Source of the DNA: Gammaproteobacteria bacterium
GTDB taxonomy: Bacteria > Pseudomonadota > Gammaproteobacteria > HTCC5015
DNA: 64,000 nucleotides
Assembly (NCBI GenBank): GCA_026004975.1
Contig: BPKE01000001.1
Location: forward strand, 124,001-188,000
Direction: 5' to 3'
Part shown: positions 1 to 9,198 of the stretch, piece by piece
Layout: the number at the start of each line of letters is the position of its first letter
How positions within the stretch are numbered: the first letter of the stretch is position 1
Translations under genes and position numbers: made by a program
The notes under the pieces: generated by a model
Database searches by the model: none
Told to the model about the DNA's origin: nothing
What the model saw: only the letters and a program-made list of their open reading frames with translations

Positions 1-1
1 C

Positions 2-595
2 GACAAGTTTTACCTCTCGCACCTGAACTTCGGCGGCCGCGGCTGGCGCAACCGCGACATCGCCGCCCACCACCGCCTCACCCGCCAGGCCCTCACCCTG
101 CTCTTCGAGCGGGCCTGGGACGAGCGCCGCCGCGGCATCCGGCGCCACTACGTCACCGGCAACAACGACGCCGACGGCGTCTTCCTGCTCCACTGGGCGG
201 CGCGCCGCGCGCCCAAGCATCTCGAGGCGCTCCACGCCCACCTGCGCGCCTGGGGCGGCAACGCCAGCGGCGTCGGCATCGCCAACATCGACAACCTGGG
301 CCACGTCCATCCCGACAGCTTCTGGTGGGACCACCGCCTGGGCAACGTCAAGGAACGGCCGTTCTCGGCCATCTGGCGCGACGAACGCGACCCCCTCCTG
401 GCGGCGCTGCGCCGCCGGCCGCGGCCGCTCGAAGGCCGCTGCGCCGCCTGCCGGTACCGCGAACTGTGCAACGGCAACACCCGCGTCCGCGCCCGGCGCA
501 GCACCGGTAACACCTGGGCCGCCGATCCCGGCTGCTATCTGACCGACCGGGAAATCGGCCTCACGCCGCTGAGGGAACCCGCGCCATGCGCCTGA
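2..595 (+). CDS. nirJ: Haem d1 biosynthesis radical SAM protein NirJ (3' part)
   Basis: C-terminal 197 residues of a radical SAM enzyme; the 5' part and its CxxxCxxC cluster lie before the window. The tail shows the SPASM-type cysteine pattern CAACRYRELC followed by a later Cys in GCYLTD, and the segment RGIRRHYVTGNNDADG is typical of NirJ. NirJ removes propionate side chains from the didecarboxysiroheme precursor on the way to haem d1 of cytochrome cd1 nitrite reductase; that role comes from the family, not from this fragment. Its stop overlaps the start of nirN by 10 bases, so the two are translationally coupled, which supports a nir operon. PqqE/AhbC-like SPASM proteins are the alternative, but the nirN neighbour makes NirJ the better call. 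Confidence 0.8.
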   Translation, partial: DKFYLSHLNFGGRGWRNRDIAAHHRLTRQALTLLFERAWDERRRGIRRHYVTGNNDADGVFLLHWAARRAPKHLEALHAHLRAWGGNASGVGIANIDNLGHVHPDSFWWDHRLGNVKERPFSAIWRDERDPLLAALRRRPRPLEGRCAACRYRELCNGNTRVRARRSTGNTWAADPGCYLTDREIGLTPLREPAPCA

Positions 596-2115
596 TCGCC
601 CTGCTGGCCCTGTGCGCGGTCGGCACGGCCGCCGCCGACCCGGCCGCCGAGCTGTACCGGGAACATTGCGCCGGCTGCCACGGCGCCGACCGCCTCGGCG
701 GCTCCGGGCCGGCCCTGCTGCCGCAGACCCTCGCCCGCCTCGGCGAGGCCGCCCTGGCCGCCGTGCTCCGCGACGGCCTGCCGGCCACCCAGATGCCCGG
801 TTTCGGCGGCCGCCTCGAGGCCGCCGAGCTGGCCGAGCTGGCCGCCTTCCTGCGCCGCGACCCCGACGTTCCCGTCCGCTGGACCGAGACCGATCTGCGC
901 GCCAGTCATCGGGTCTACGCCCGCCCCGAGCCCGACGCCAAGCCGCGCTTCGCCGCCGACCCGCTGAACGTGTTCGTGGTCGTCGAGACCGGCGACCACC
1001 ACATCACCCTGCTCGACGGCGACCGCTTCCGTCCCATCCACCGCTTCGCCACCCGCCCGGCCCTGCACGGCGGGCCGAAATTCTCCCCGGACGGCCGCTT
1101 CGTCTACCTGGCCGCGCGCGACGGCTGGATCACCCTCTACGACCTCTACCGCCTCGAAACCGTCGCCGAAATCCGCGTCGGCCTGAACACCCGCAACCTC
1201 GCCGTGTCGCACGACGGGCGCTACGTCGCCGTGGCCAACCAGTTGCCCCACACCCTGGTGCTGCTCGACGCCCGCGACCTGAGCCTCCTGAAAATCCTGC
1301 CCGCCGTCGACCGCGAGGGCCGCAGCTCGCGCGTCGCGGCCGTCTACACCGCCCCGCCGCGCGGCAGCTTCGTCGCCGCCCTGCGCGACGCCCGCGAAAT
1401 CTGGGAAATCCCCTACCGCGAAGGCGCGCGCGTCTACAACGGCCTGGTGCACGACCACCGCCTCGGCGAAGCCCTGGCCGAACCCGGCCCCTTCCCCGTG
1501 CGGCAGATCGCCGTGGACACGCCGCTGGAGGACTTTTTCTTCGATTCCGCCTACCGGCACCTGGTCGGCGCCGCGCGCGTGACCGGCGGCCTGTACGTCG
1601 TGCAGCTCGACGTCGGGCGGGTGATCGCCCGTCTCGACCTGCCGGGCATGCCGCACCTGGGCGCGGGCATCACCTGGCGCTGGCAGGACCGCGACATCCT
1701 CGCCGTGCCGCATCTGCAAGCGGCGAAGATCAGCTTCATCGACACCCGCGACTGGTCGCTGCTCGGCAGCGTGGACACCCTCGGCCCGGGCTTCTTCATC
1801 CGCAGCCATCCGGAAAGTCCCTACGCCTGGGCCGACGTCTTCTTCGGCCCGCACCGCGACGCCGTCCACCTGATCGACAAGCGCAGCCTGAAGATCGCCC
1901 ACACCCTGGTCCCCGAGCCCGGCCGCACCAGCGCCCACGTCGAGTTCACCCGCGACGGCCGCCACGCCCTGCTCAGCATCCGGGAAGACGACGGCGCATT
2001 GCTCGTCTACGACGCGCGCAGCCTGCGCCTGGAACACCGCCTGCCGATGCGCAAACCTTCCGGCAAGTACAACGTCTACAACAAGACCCGCTACCTGCCC
2101 GGCACCAGCCACTGA
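586..2115 (+). CDS. nirN: Cytochrome c / d1-domain protein NirN (dihydro-haem d1 dehydrogenase)
   Basis: 509 residues. A signal peptide (about 1-17, ending AAA) is followed by a class I cytochrome c domain with one CAGCH haem site near residue 28, then an eight-bladed d1-type propeller from about residue 110 to the end. The length is close to NirN (about 490-510) and shorter than NirS (about 560). The end [11 protein letters not shown]...GTSH is NirN-like. NirN oxidises dihydro-haem d1 to haem d1 in the periplasm, the last step before transfer to NirS. The ATG at 586 lies inside the end of nirJ. NirS remains a weaker alternative; the nirJ neighbour and the length argue against it. Confidence 0.8.
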   Translation: MRLIALLALCAVGTAAADPAAELYREHCAGCHGADRLGGSGPALLPQTLARLGEAALAAVLRDGLPATQMPGFGGRLEAAELAELAAFLRRDPDVPVRWTETDLRASHRVYARPEPDAKPRFAADPLNVFVVVETGDHHITLLDGDRFRPIHRFATRPALHGGPKFSPDGRFVYLAARDGWITLYDLYRLETVAEIRVGLNTRNLAVSHDGRYVAVANQLPHTLVLLDARDLSLLKILPAVDREGRSSRVAAVYTAPPRGSFVAALRDAREIWEIPYREGARVYNGLVHDHRLGEALAEPGPFPVRQIAVDTPLEDFFFDSAYRHLVGAARVTGGLYVVQLDVGRVIARLDLPGMPHLGAGITWRWQDRDILAVPHLQAAKISFIDTRDWSLLGSVDTLGPGFFIRSHPESPYAWADVFFGPHRDAVHLIDKRSLKIAHTLVPEPGRTSAHVEFTRDGRHALLSIREDDGALLVYDARSLRLEHRLPMRKPSGKYNVYNKTRYLPGTSH

Positions 2116-2127
2116 GCACGGCCGCGA

Positions 2128-2157
2128 TTGTCGCCCGCCTCGCCGGCGCGGTAGAAT
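2128..2157 (+). promoter_or_regulatory. Candidate sigma-70 promoter for sodB
   Basis: TTGTCG at 2128-2133 and TAGAAT at 2152-2157, separated by 18 bases, lie in the gap after nirN and about 50 bases before the sodB start. The -10 box is one mismatch from consensus; the -35 box is weaker. Confidence 0.4.
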
Positions 2158-2188
2158 CCCTGCCCCCCAAAGTCCACCCGAACCCAAC

Positions 2189-2203
2189 GAGAGGAGTCCT
2201 CTC
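2189..2203 (+). promoter_or_regulatory. Self-complementary ribosome binding site of sodB
   Basis: GAGAGGAGTCCTCTC ends on the base before the sodB ATG. It contains the Shine-Dalgarno GAGGAG and is a perfect inverted repeat about its central G. In RNA the arms GAGAG and CTCTC could pair and hide the ribosome site, or in DNA the palindrome could be an operator. Only the symmetry is seen; regulation is inference. Confidence 0.4.
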
Positions 2204-2785
2204 ATGGAACACGTTTTGCCCGAACTGCCCTACCCCATGGACGCCCTCGAGCCGGTGATCTCGCGGGAAACCCTGGAATACCACTACGGCAAGCATCACC
2301 GCGCCTACGTCACCAACCTGAACAAGCTCATCAAGGGCACCGAGTTCGAAGACCTCACCCTGGAAGAAATCGTCCGCAAGGCGCCCCCCGGCGGCGTCTT
2401 CAACAACGCCGCCCAGGTGTGGAACCACACCTTCTACTGGAACTCGATGGCGCCCAAGGCCGGCGGTGCGCCGACCGGCGAACTGGCCAAGGCGATCGAC
2501 GCCAAGTGGGGTTCCTTCGACGCCTTCAAGCAGGCCTTCAACACCATGGGCGCCGGCAACTTCGGCTCCGGCTGGACCTGGCTGGTCAAGAAACCCGACG
2601 GCTCGCTGGACATCGTCAACACCTCCAACGCCGGCACGCCGATCACCGGCGAGGACGTGCCCCTGCTGACCTGCGACGTCTGGGAACACGCCTACTATAT
2701 CGACTATCGGAACGAGCGCCCGCGCTACCTCGACTCCTGGTGGGCGCTGGTGAACTGGGACTTTGCCGCGCGCAACTTCGGCTGA
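2204..2785 (+). CDS. sodB: Superoxide dismutase, Fe type
   Basis: 193 residues, the usual length of cytoplasmic Fe/Mn superoxide dismutase. It converts superoxide to peroxide and oxygen. Metal ligands are visible: His in [10 protein letters not shown], His in QVWNHTFYW, and Asp and His in [17 protein letters not shown] and the Gln in NNAAQVWNH are the usual signs of the iron form. It has its own promoter candidate and an intrinsic terminator directly after it, so it is probably monocistronic. No signal peptide is present. Confidence 0.95.
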   Translation: MEHVLPELPYPMDALEPVISRETLEYHYGKHHRAYVTNLNKLIKGTEFEDLTLEEIVRKAPPGGVFNNAAQVWNHTFYWNSMAPKAGGAPTGELAKAIDAKWGSFDAFKQAFNTMGAGNFGSGWTWLVKKPDGSLDIVNTSNAGTPITGEDVPLLTCDVWEHAYYIDYRNERPRYLDSWWALVNWDFAARNFG

Positions 2786-2790
2786 ACCGA

Positions 2791-2821
2791 AGGCCCTGCC
2801 CCGGCAGGGCCTCGTTTCTTT
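2791..2821 (+). terminator. Rho-independent terminator after sodB
   Basis: AGGCCCTG (2791-2798) pairs with CAGGGCCT (2805-2812) around a CCCCGG loop and is followed by CGTTTCTTTT. It begins six bases after the sodB stop codon. Confidence 0.8.
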
Positions 2822-2834
2822 TCGAAGCGGCCTC

Positions 2835-2863
2835 TTGACAAGGCCTCCGCAAGGCGTTAGCTA
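2835..2863 (+). promoter_or_regulatory. Candidate promoter of the AraC-type gene
   Basis: A perfect TTGACA (2835-2840) lies 17 bases before TAGCTA (2858-2863). The start codon of the AraC-type gene follows 35 bases downstream. Confidence 0.5.
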
Positions 2864-2898
2864 AGGTCGGTTTTCCCGCTGCGGGAGGAAGATCGGCC

Positions 2899-3766
2899 GT
2901 GGCTGCCGTGGAAGAACAGGCCTTCGACCCCCGTCGGCCGGATTTCGAACCCTACGGGCTCAGCTGCGTATACTGGCGGGCGACGCGCATGCCGCGTCCA
3001 GACCACCACAACGAGCTCGAGCTCAACTGTATGCTGGCGGGTGCGGTCACCTATGTGCTCGGCGGCCGCCGGGTCACTGCCCGCGCCGGCGGTCTCTACG
3101 CCTTCTGGGCGGCCTGGCCTCACCGGATCATCGATTTCGAAGCCGGCACGGTCTATCTGGTCGCCACCATTCCGTTGGGCGAGATATTGCGCTGGCGCCT
3201 GCCCGAACGCTTCGTGAAAGCCCTGCTCGACGGCGAATTCCTGTGCGATCCGGCCCGGACCGACCCCACCCTGGATCGGCTGCTGTTCGAACGCTGGCGC
3301 GCCGACCTGGCCGGTGGCCGGGCGGAACTGGAAGCCACGGTTCTACTGGAAATGCAAGCGCGCATAACCCGCTTCGCGCTCGCCTACGAGCAGCACGAGG
3401 CCGGCCGGCACACCGCGCCTGTGGACGACCTGCTCTTGAACAAGGCCGAACGCATGGCGCTGTTCATCGCCAGTCACTACACCGAACCGATCGGCGTCGA
3501 GGACATCGCACGGCATGTCGGCTTGGCTCCGACCTATGCCATGACCCTCTTCCGTAAATGTTTCGGCACGACCCTGCACCGCCAGCTCACCCGGCACCGT
3601 CCTGGTCCACGCCCAACGCATGCTCGCCACCACCGAGGTCCCGATCACCGAGATCGCCATGAGCGCCGGTTTTCGCTCCTTGAGTCGCTTCAACGAAGCC
3701 TTCCACCACCACTTCGGGTGCGCGCCGCGGGACTACCGAAAGCATCACGACGTGACGGGGCGGTAA
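2899..3766 (+). pseudogene. AraC-family regulator, one frameshift in the second helix-turn-helix
   Basis: The GTG start at 2899 has GGAGGA upstream. The N-terminal half (residues about 1-170) is a cupin-like sensing domain with HNELELNCMLAG. The DNA-binding domain begins at LLLNKAERMALFIASHYTEPI with the first helix-turn-helix VEDIARHVGLAP. Near 3590-3603 the frame breaks. In the next frame the domain continues through VLVHAQRMLATTEVPITEIAMSAGF (shown in part) and SRFNEAFHHHFGCAPRDYRKHH, stopping at 3764-3766. The whole span is 868 bases, one more than a multiple of three, so one extra base explains the break and the corrected protein would be 288 residues. Its target is not known; the convergent polysaccharide-binding gene is a possible candidate. 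It may be intact in the organism. Confidence 0.75.
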
Positions 3767-3805
3767 CCCGAAAAACACGACATGGCGGGGCGGCAACCCG
3801 AAAAG
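3746..3805 (+). repeat. Two tandem 30-bp repeats at the AraC gene end
   Basis: CACGACGTGACGGGGCGGTA... (3746-3775) is followed at once by CACGACATGGCGGGGCGGCA... (3776-3805). The two units agree at 26 of 30 positions. The first copy contains the AraC stop codon, the second is noncoding, and a terminator hairpin follows directly. Confidence 0.75.
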
Positions 3806-3807
3806 AA

Positions 3808-3836
3808 CGCCCCGGCGAATGCCGGGGCGCCTCTTT
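3808..3836 (+). terminator. Hairpin terminator between convergent genes
   Basis: CGCCCCGGC (3808-3816), loop GAAT, GCCGGGGCG (3821-3829), then CCTCTTT. The gene on the minus strand ends at 3855, so the stem can serve both directions, but a T-rich tail is seen only for the plus strand. Confidence 0.65.
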
Positions 3837-3854
3837 CGGTTTCGTGAAAGGCGG

Positions 3855-5998
3855 TCACTGTACGGTGATCACGACCCGCCGGTACGCGTACAGGTTGGGC
3901 GCACCGTCGTCGCGGACCGTCAGGATCACGTGCAAGCTCCGCCCGCGGGCATAGGCCGGAACGTTCACATTCGCAACCACAGCGTTCGCCCCGCTGATCG
4001 ACACCGTACCGTCATAGTCGCTCGCTTCGCGGTAGTACGACCAGCCGTAGGTCAAGGCATCGCCATCCGGATCACTCGACCCTTCGGCGTTCAAGGTCAC
4101 CGTCGATCCCGCCGCCGCCGTCAGGTACAACACGCGCTTGGAATCATCACCGTTGACCACCGCACGTGGATGGTGGTTGGCCTGCGAATATTCCGAAGTC
4201 ACCGTCCAATCCATGCGTGCAGCGAAGTCGTTGTCGTACGCCGGCCGCCAGCGGCTGATCGCACCGGCCCCCTCGCTGCTGTTGCCATACATCTCGTAAG
4301 GATCGTAGACCGCGTCTTCGCCTTGCATGCACGACATGCCGCGGATACCACGCTTCTTCACCGGGTCGAAGCGGCCGCCCCACCCGCCTTGCGCGACCTG
4401 GTCCGGATCGTTCAAACCATTGGCGATGACGTGCAGGAAGGAAGGCGTGTCGCCTTCGGTCGCCCACTTCCGATCCGGATAGACGGCGCCCAGCGGTCCG
4501 TGGTTCTGGACGTGGCTGTCCAGCCAGCCGTCGGACGGCTGCCAACCGTAGACACCGGTCGCCCGGATATACAACAGCTTCGGAAAGGTCTTCGCGATCC
4601 AGGTTCCCGCATTGTCCTGGCCGAGCACGTCATACACGCGCAACTTGGACACGAAGCGTTCCAGCTCGGCCGCGGATCGATTCTGTCGGACCTCCCACAA
4701 CGCCTGCGCAGCCGTGTTGCATCCACCCCAGCACAGGAACCAAACCGGTCTCGTATCCGGCTCGTCCACGACACGGATCAAAAGCGATGAACCCGGAGAA
4801 CTGCGCCCGGCACCCACATCGCTCATACCGTATCCGCGCTGCCCCAGGACGGAGATGGAACGCAGATAGGACGGTTCCGGGAACCGCGCATCGTGACGGC
4901 GCAGGTTGTCATACACCTGCGCGTAGGCATCGATGATCCGGTTCGCCATGGCGGTCGAACTTTGCGATTTGCGCCAGCACCCCCGTCCCCGTGACGATCC
5001 CTTCGATCTCGATGTCGTTCGCCATCACCAGCAAGCGCACCAGAGACTGCTCGTCGTCCGGATCGGCGCCCAGATCCGTCTGCACCACCACCCGCCGTCG
5101 CTCGTCCGCGGAACCGCTGCTGCTCGAAGAAGAAACGCTGGAACTGCTCGACGACGAACTGCTGGAACTGCTGGAACCCACCGGGCCGAAATCGATATGA
5201 CCGTTGCAATGCATCCACTCACTGTGACTTCCGCCGCCACAACGTCCATTCGCCCACAAGCCGGTGTTCACCGCCTGATCTTCGGCCTGGCGGACCTGAC
5301 CGTCGACGATGACGTGGTCGACCTGCACGTCGCGTCCGCTCGCGTCGTTGATGAACTCCACCAGAATGCTTCCGGACAGCGAGGTGGTGGCGCTGTAATC
5401 CTGCATCCCGGTGGTCAATGTCCAGGTCTGCACGGTCTGTCCCCCCCACGCGCAACCGAACCTGCTCTGCACCGCTGGTGCCGCGGGCGCGCAAGGTCAT
5501 GAGATGGGACGCACCGCCGCTGCTCGAAGAACTCGAAGAACTCGAAGAACTCGAAGAACTCGAAGAACTCGAAGAACTCGAAGAACTCGAAGAACTCGAA
5601 GAACTCGAGGAACTCGAGGAACTCGACGAGGCGCCGTCACCGACCACGGCCACCGGAACCGCCGCGACGTTTCCGGGGCTGCCGATGAAACCGAAACTGA
5701 CCGATCCACCGGCTGCGACGTTCCGTGTCCAGGACACCGGCCCAACACGGAAGCGGTCACCCGTGATCGACTGAATCTCGCCGCCCCAAATGTTGTCGAT
5801 CCGTACCGGAATCCCGAAACCGAACTCCACGAGCCAATCCGACAACACCGTCGGATCGCCGTTGCTTACGGTCACTTCAGCCTGGAAACCGCTGCCCCAA
5901 TCGCTGACGATGCGCATGGAAGCCGTGGCGGCCTCGACGGCCAGAGAAAACAACGCCAGCGCGATGCTCGTGAACATTGGTGTACACCATCTCTGCAT
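3855..5998 (-). pseudogene. Secreted CBM2-CBM60-DUF1593 polysaccharide-binding protein, two frameshifts
   Basis: The ATG at 5998 follows GAGGAGG. In order the product has a signal peptide (about 1-24), a CBM2-like cellulose-binding module (DWGSGFQAEVTVSN to GGSVSFGFIGS), a poly-serine linker of about 36 residues, a CBM60/CBM36-like xylan-binding module (MTLRARGTSG, MQDYSATTSLSG, DVQVDHVIVDGQ), a second poly-serine linker, then DUF1593, a nucleoside-hydrolase-like fold starting RRVVVQTDLGADPDDEQS. The frame breaks near 5441-5447, inside a run of seven G (minus strand), and again near 4950. Length is 2144 bases, two over a multiple of three, as two extra bases would give; the corrected product has 713 residues. 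Such poly-serine-linked proteins are known from Saccharophagus, Cellvibrio and Teredinibacter. The catalytic role of DUF1593 here is unknown. Confidence 0.75.
5523..5629. repeat. 9-bp microsatellite encoding a poly-serine linker
   Basis: About twelve copies of a 9-base unit (plus strand CTCGAAGAA) with two GAGG variants at the right end. On the minus strand every codon in frame is serine (AGT TCT TCG). The unit length keeps the frame, so copy-number change would only lengthen or shorten the linker. Confidence 0.9.
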
Positions 5999-6142
5999 GA
6001 TCGTCCCCCCTCCTCAAGTCTCGTGTCGTATTTCGGCGCGGGGCGGTGGACCCCGCCATCCAGACGACGGAGGATAGGACTGAATAATCGTTATTTCTTC
6101 CAGTATTCTCCAAGAAACATCCCGGATTCTAAGATGAGCCGC

Positions 6143-7453
6143 TCATATGCCCGGTGGTTCGCTACCCTGTTTCCCTCGCCTTCCCGGGCACGAGGCCGCG
6201 GCCGCCGAGGCCGAGGCGGTCTCGGCGGCCTGAGCGTCTTCGATCTGTGCCTCGAGGGCGACCGGGGTGGTGCGCGTGGTGATGACGAAATGCGAAGAGG
6301 CCCCTTCGATCGACGCCGGGCCACGGCGCCACGACGCCAGCGCCGCCACCGGGGACCAGCAGGCGGCCAGGACCAAAGGCAAGCCGGCGCGCCCCAACAG
6401 CTCCATCGCGCCACCGGCGAGCAACGGCCCGACGGTCGCACCCAGACCGTAGGCGAGCAGCAGGTTGGCGCTCAAACCCACGGTGTCCGGTGACCCTTCC
6501 GCGGCGGCGCGGTCGTTGGCCAGCGCCACCCCCAGCGGGTAGACGGTGTACGCCAGCCCCCCGTAGACACCGGCCAAGGGCAGCAGCAGCGCCGCCTGCC
6601 CCGGCAGCCCGCCCAACACCGCGGCGATCGCCGCCGCCCCGGCCGCGGTGACGGCCAGCACCCGGCGCCGATCCGCATGATCCGACCAGCGACCGATCGG
6701 CCACTGCAACAGCGCGCCGCCGGCGATCGCCGCTGCCATGAAGGCCGCCGCACCGTCGTCGCTCAGACCGGCCTGGCGGGCGAACAAGGGGCCCAGGGCG
6801 AGCAAGGCACCCGCCGCGGCCCCGGCGAAACCCGCCGCCGCCGCGGCGAGCGGCAGGCGCCGCGCCAGTTCGAACAAATGCAGGCGCGCCAGCGTCACCG
6901 GTTCGGGCTCGGGCATGCGGGTGAGGGCCACCGGCACCAGCCCGAGGCAGAACAGCGCCCCGCCCAGCGCGAACAACTCCAGGCCACGCACGTCGCCGAA
7001 CCACAGCAACAACTGGCCGCCGGCCATCGCCGCCAGGTTGACCAGGTTGTAGACCGCGAACACCCGCCCGCGCAGCGTGTTGTCGGTCCGCCGGTTGAGC
7101 CAGCTCTCGACCACCATGTACACGGCCACCACGCACAGGCCGAACAACAAGCGGCCGAGCACCCAGAAGCCGGGGTGGACGAACAAACCCTGGAAGATGA
7201 CCACCGCCCCGCCCACACCGGCGGCGGCGGCGAACACCCGGATGTGGCCGACGCGGTTGATCAACGGCGGACAGACGAACGTGCCGAGAATGAAGCCGGC
7301 GAAGTACGCCGCCATCACCGCCCCCACCAGCCCATCCGAGTACCCCTCGGCGGCGGCACGCAGCGCCAACAGGGTGTTGGTCAGGCCGTGACCGAGCAGC
7401 AATATGGCGATGCCGGCGAGCAGGCTGCCGATGCGCACGACGATGCCGAGCAT
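6143..7453 (-). CDS. MFS transporter, YcaD-like
   Basis: 436 residues with about twelve hydrophobic segments from residue 5 (IVVRIGSLLAGIAILLLGHG). It has the MFS loop motif after helix 2 (CPPLINRVGHIRVFAAAA), VVESWLNRRTDNTLRGRVFAVYN in the middle (quoted as a landmark; first part typical of the YcaD subgroup), and a second-half loop IGRWSDHADRRRVLA. The substrate is unknown. It follows the SulP gene on the same strand after 107 bases and may be the last gene of the sulfur operon or a separate unit. The ATG at 7453 was chosen because the upstream extension lacks any MFS features. Confidence 0.8.
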   Translation of the reverse strand: MLGIVVRIGSLLAGIAILLLGHGLTNTLLALRAAAEGYSDGLVGAVMAAYFAGFILGTFVCPPLINRVGHIRVFAAAAGVGGAVVIFQGLFVHPGFWVLGRLLFGLCVVAVYMVVESWLNRRTDNTLRGRVFAVYNLVNLAAMAGGQLLLWFGDVRGLELFALGGALFCLGLVPVALTRMPEPEPVTLARLHLFELARRLPLAAAAAGFAGAAAGALLALGPLFARQAGLSDDGAAAFMAAAIAGGALLQWPIGRWSDHADRRRVLAVTAAGAAAIAAVLGGLPGQAALLLPLAGVYGGLAYTVYPLGVALANDRAAAEGSPDTVGLSANLLLAYGLGATVGPLLAGGAMELLGRAGLPLVLAACWSPVAALASWRRGPASIEGASSHFVITTRTTPVALEAQIEDAQAAETASASAAAASCPGRRGKQGSEPPGI

Positions 7454-7560
7454 GGCGACTCCAACGGGGAAGCGGTCGACCGCGGGCCGCGATCGACCAG
7501 GGCAGGACCGGGAAAGCGGCGATTGTGCCAACCGGACCGCCACCGGGGCAAGCGCTGCGC

Positions 7561-9198
7561 TCAGCGCCCGCCCGAACGCGCCCCCGCGAGGGCGCACCAG
7601 GCCGCCCAGGTGGTGTCGAAAGCGTGTCCGGCGAGGTATTCCGCCAAGGGGCTGCGCGCCAGCGAGTCGCGCACCGGCCCCTTGATCTCGGCGAAATGCA
7701 AGGTGATGCCGCGCTGCTCGAGCAAGACCGCCAGGCTGGCGAGCGTCTCGGCCGCCGTGTGATCGATGTCGTTCACGGCGGCGCACACCAACACCAGGTG
7801 GCGCGCGTCGCCCTGCGCCTCCAGGGCGCGCAGCAGGGCGTTCTCGACCCGTCGCACGTTCAAAAAGTGGAGGCTCTCGTCCACCCGCAGCAACAGCAGG
7901 CCGGGCACGGTCTCCAAGCGGTGGCGCGCGACGTTGAGAAAGCGCTCGGTGCCCGGAACCCGGCCGAGCACCGCCACGTGCGGACGCGCGCTGCGCGCCA
8001 GCAGCAAACCCAGCGCCCCGAGCAGGCCGGCCGACAAGCCGCGTTCGACGCCGAGGATCAGGGTCGCCAGCCCGCTCAGCACCGCCACCGCCGCCTCCTC
8101 GCGCCGGTGGCGCCACAGCCGCCGCCAGGCGTCCGGCTCGACGAGGCCGCCGAGGGCGACCAGCACCACGGCGGCCAGGGCCGAGCGCGGCACGGCCGCC
8201 AGCAGCGGTGCGGCCGCCGCCGCCAGGATCAGCACCAGAAGCGCGGCGTAGGCGCCGGCCGCGGGGCTGGCGGCGCCGGCCGCGCGGCTCACCGCCGAAC
8301 GCGCGAAGCCCCCGGCCACCGGGAAGCCGCCGACCAATCCCGCGCCGAGGTTGGCCGCCCCCAAAGCCGTCCACTCCCGATCCGGATCGATCCGCCGGCC
8401 GCCGGCCAAGGCACGGGCGACGGCCATCGACTCGAGATAGGCCACCAGCGCGATCAAGACCGCGGGGCCGACGTAAGGTGCCAGTTCGCCGGGGCTCATC
8501 GGGGCCGGCGGCACCACTGCGAGCGGCAGAGCGCCGACCGCGTCGCCGGGCGCCGGCCCGACCGCCCATGCCACCAGTGTTCCGCACAGCAGCGCCGCCA
8601 GCGGCGCGGCGGCGCGCAGGCCGGAACCGGCGCCGCGCCAGGCACGCAGCCCCAGCAACACCAGCAGCGCGCTTCCGCCGGCGGCCAACGCCCGCGGCTC
8701 GACGGCCCCGCCCCGCGCCGCGAGCTCGCCCAGCAGCGCCGGCAGATCGCCGCCGCGCAAGGGCATGCCGAACAAGACGCCGAGCTGCCCGAGACCGATC
8801 AACACGGCGCAGGCCGCGACGAAACCCAGGATCACCGGCCCCGACAACAGATCCGCCAGCCAACCCAGGCGCAGCCGGCCGAACAGCAGCATGGCGGCGC
8901 CGGCAAGCAACGCCAGCCACATCGCCCCCTGCAAGCGCGCCGTCGGATCGGTCACGCCTTCGAGCGCGGCGGCCGTCATCCAGGCGAGCACCGCCACCGG
9001 CCCCACCGACAAGGCGGCGCTGCCGCCGCGCCAGGCGTACAACAGGCCGCCGGCGAGCGCCGCCCAGATCCCGCTCTGGGCCGGCAGGCCGGCGAGCACC
9101 GCATAGGCCAGCGCCTGCGGCAGCAGCAAGGCCGCGACCACCGCCGCCGCCAGGAGGTCGGCGGCCCGGGCGCGTCCGGGTTGCGCCACCGTGCTCAC
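7561..9198 (-). CDS. SulP-family anion permease with STAS domain
   Basis: 545 residues. The membrane part (about 15-400) begins ADLLAAAVVAALLLPQALAYA, the SulP signature, and includes LSVGPVAVLAWMTAAALEG. A C-terminal STAS domain follows (about 430-535; VLVCAAVNDIDHTAAETL). It probably exchanges sulfate, sulfite or bicarbonate. The GTG start at 9198 overlaps the stop of the metallo-beta-lactamase gene (GTGA), and no SulP-like sequence occurs upstream of it. Location in a sulfur operon suggests export of the sulfite or sulfate made by the upstream dioxygenase; that is inference. Confidence 0.88.
   Translation of the reverse strand: MSTVAQPGRARAADLLAAAVVAALLLPQALAYAVLAGLPAQSGIWAALAGGLLYAWRGGSAALSVGPVAVLAWMTAAALEGVTDPTARLQGAMWLALLAGAAMLLFGRLRLGWLADLLSGPVILGFVAACAVLIGLGQLGVLFGMPLRGGDLPALLGELAARGGAVEPRALAAGGSALLVLLGLRAWRGAGSGLRAAAPLAALLCGTLVAWAVGPAPGDAVGALPLAVVPPAPMSPGELAPYVGPAVLIALVAYLESMAVARALAGGRRIDPDREWTALGAANLGAGLVGGFPVAGGFARSAVSRAAGAASPAAGAYAALLVLILAAAAAPLLAAVPRSALAAVVLVALGGLVEPDAWRRLWRHRREEAAVAVLSGLATLILGVERGLSAGLLGALGLLLARSARPHVAVLGRVPGTERFLNVARHRLETVPGLLLLRVDESLHFLNVRRVENALLRALEAQGDARHLVLVCAAVNDIDHTAAETLASLAVLLEQRGITLHFAEIKGPVRDSLARSPLAEYLAGHAFDTTWAAWCALAGARSGGR

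Noticed and set aside
586-2115. NirS (cytochrome cd1 nitrite reductase)
   Set aside because: It is about 50 residues too short, ends like NirN and follows nirJ; nirS usually starts the cluster.
535-2205. Long minus-strand open frame opposite nirN
   Set aside because: High-GC shadow frame. The product is rich in Gly, Val, Ala and Arg without domains, while the plus strand encodes a clear cytochrome/d1 protein.
5418-5774. Plus-strand frame with a Glu-Glu-Leu repeat resembling a coiled coil
   Set aside because: It is the complement of the poly-serine microsatellite; the serine reading fits a known linker between two binding modules.
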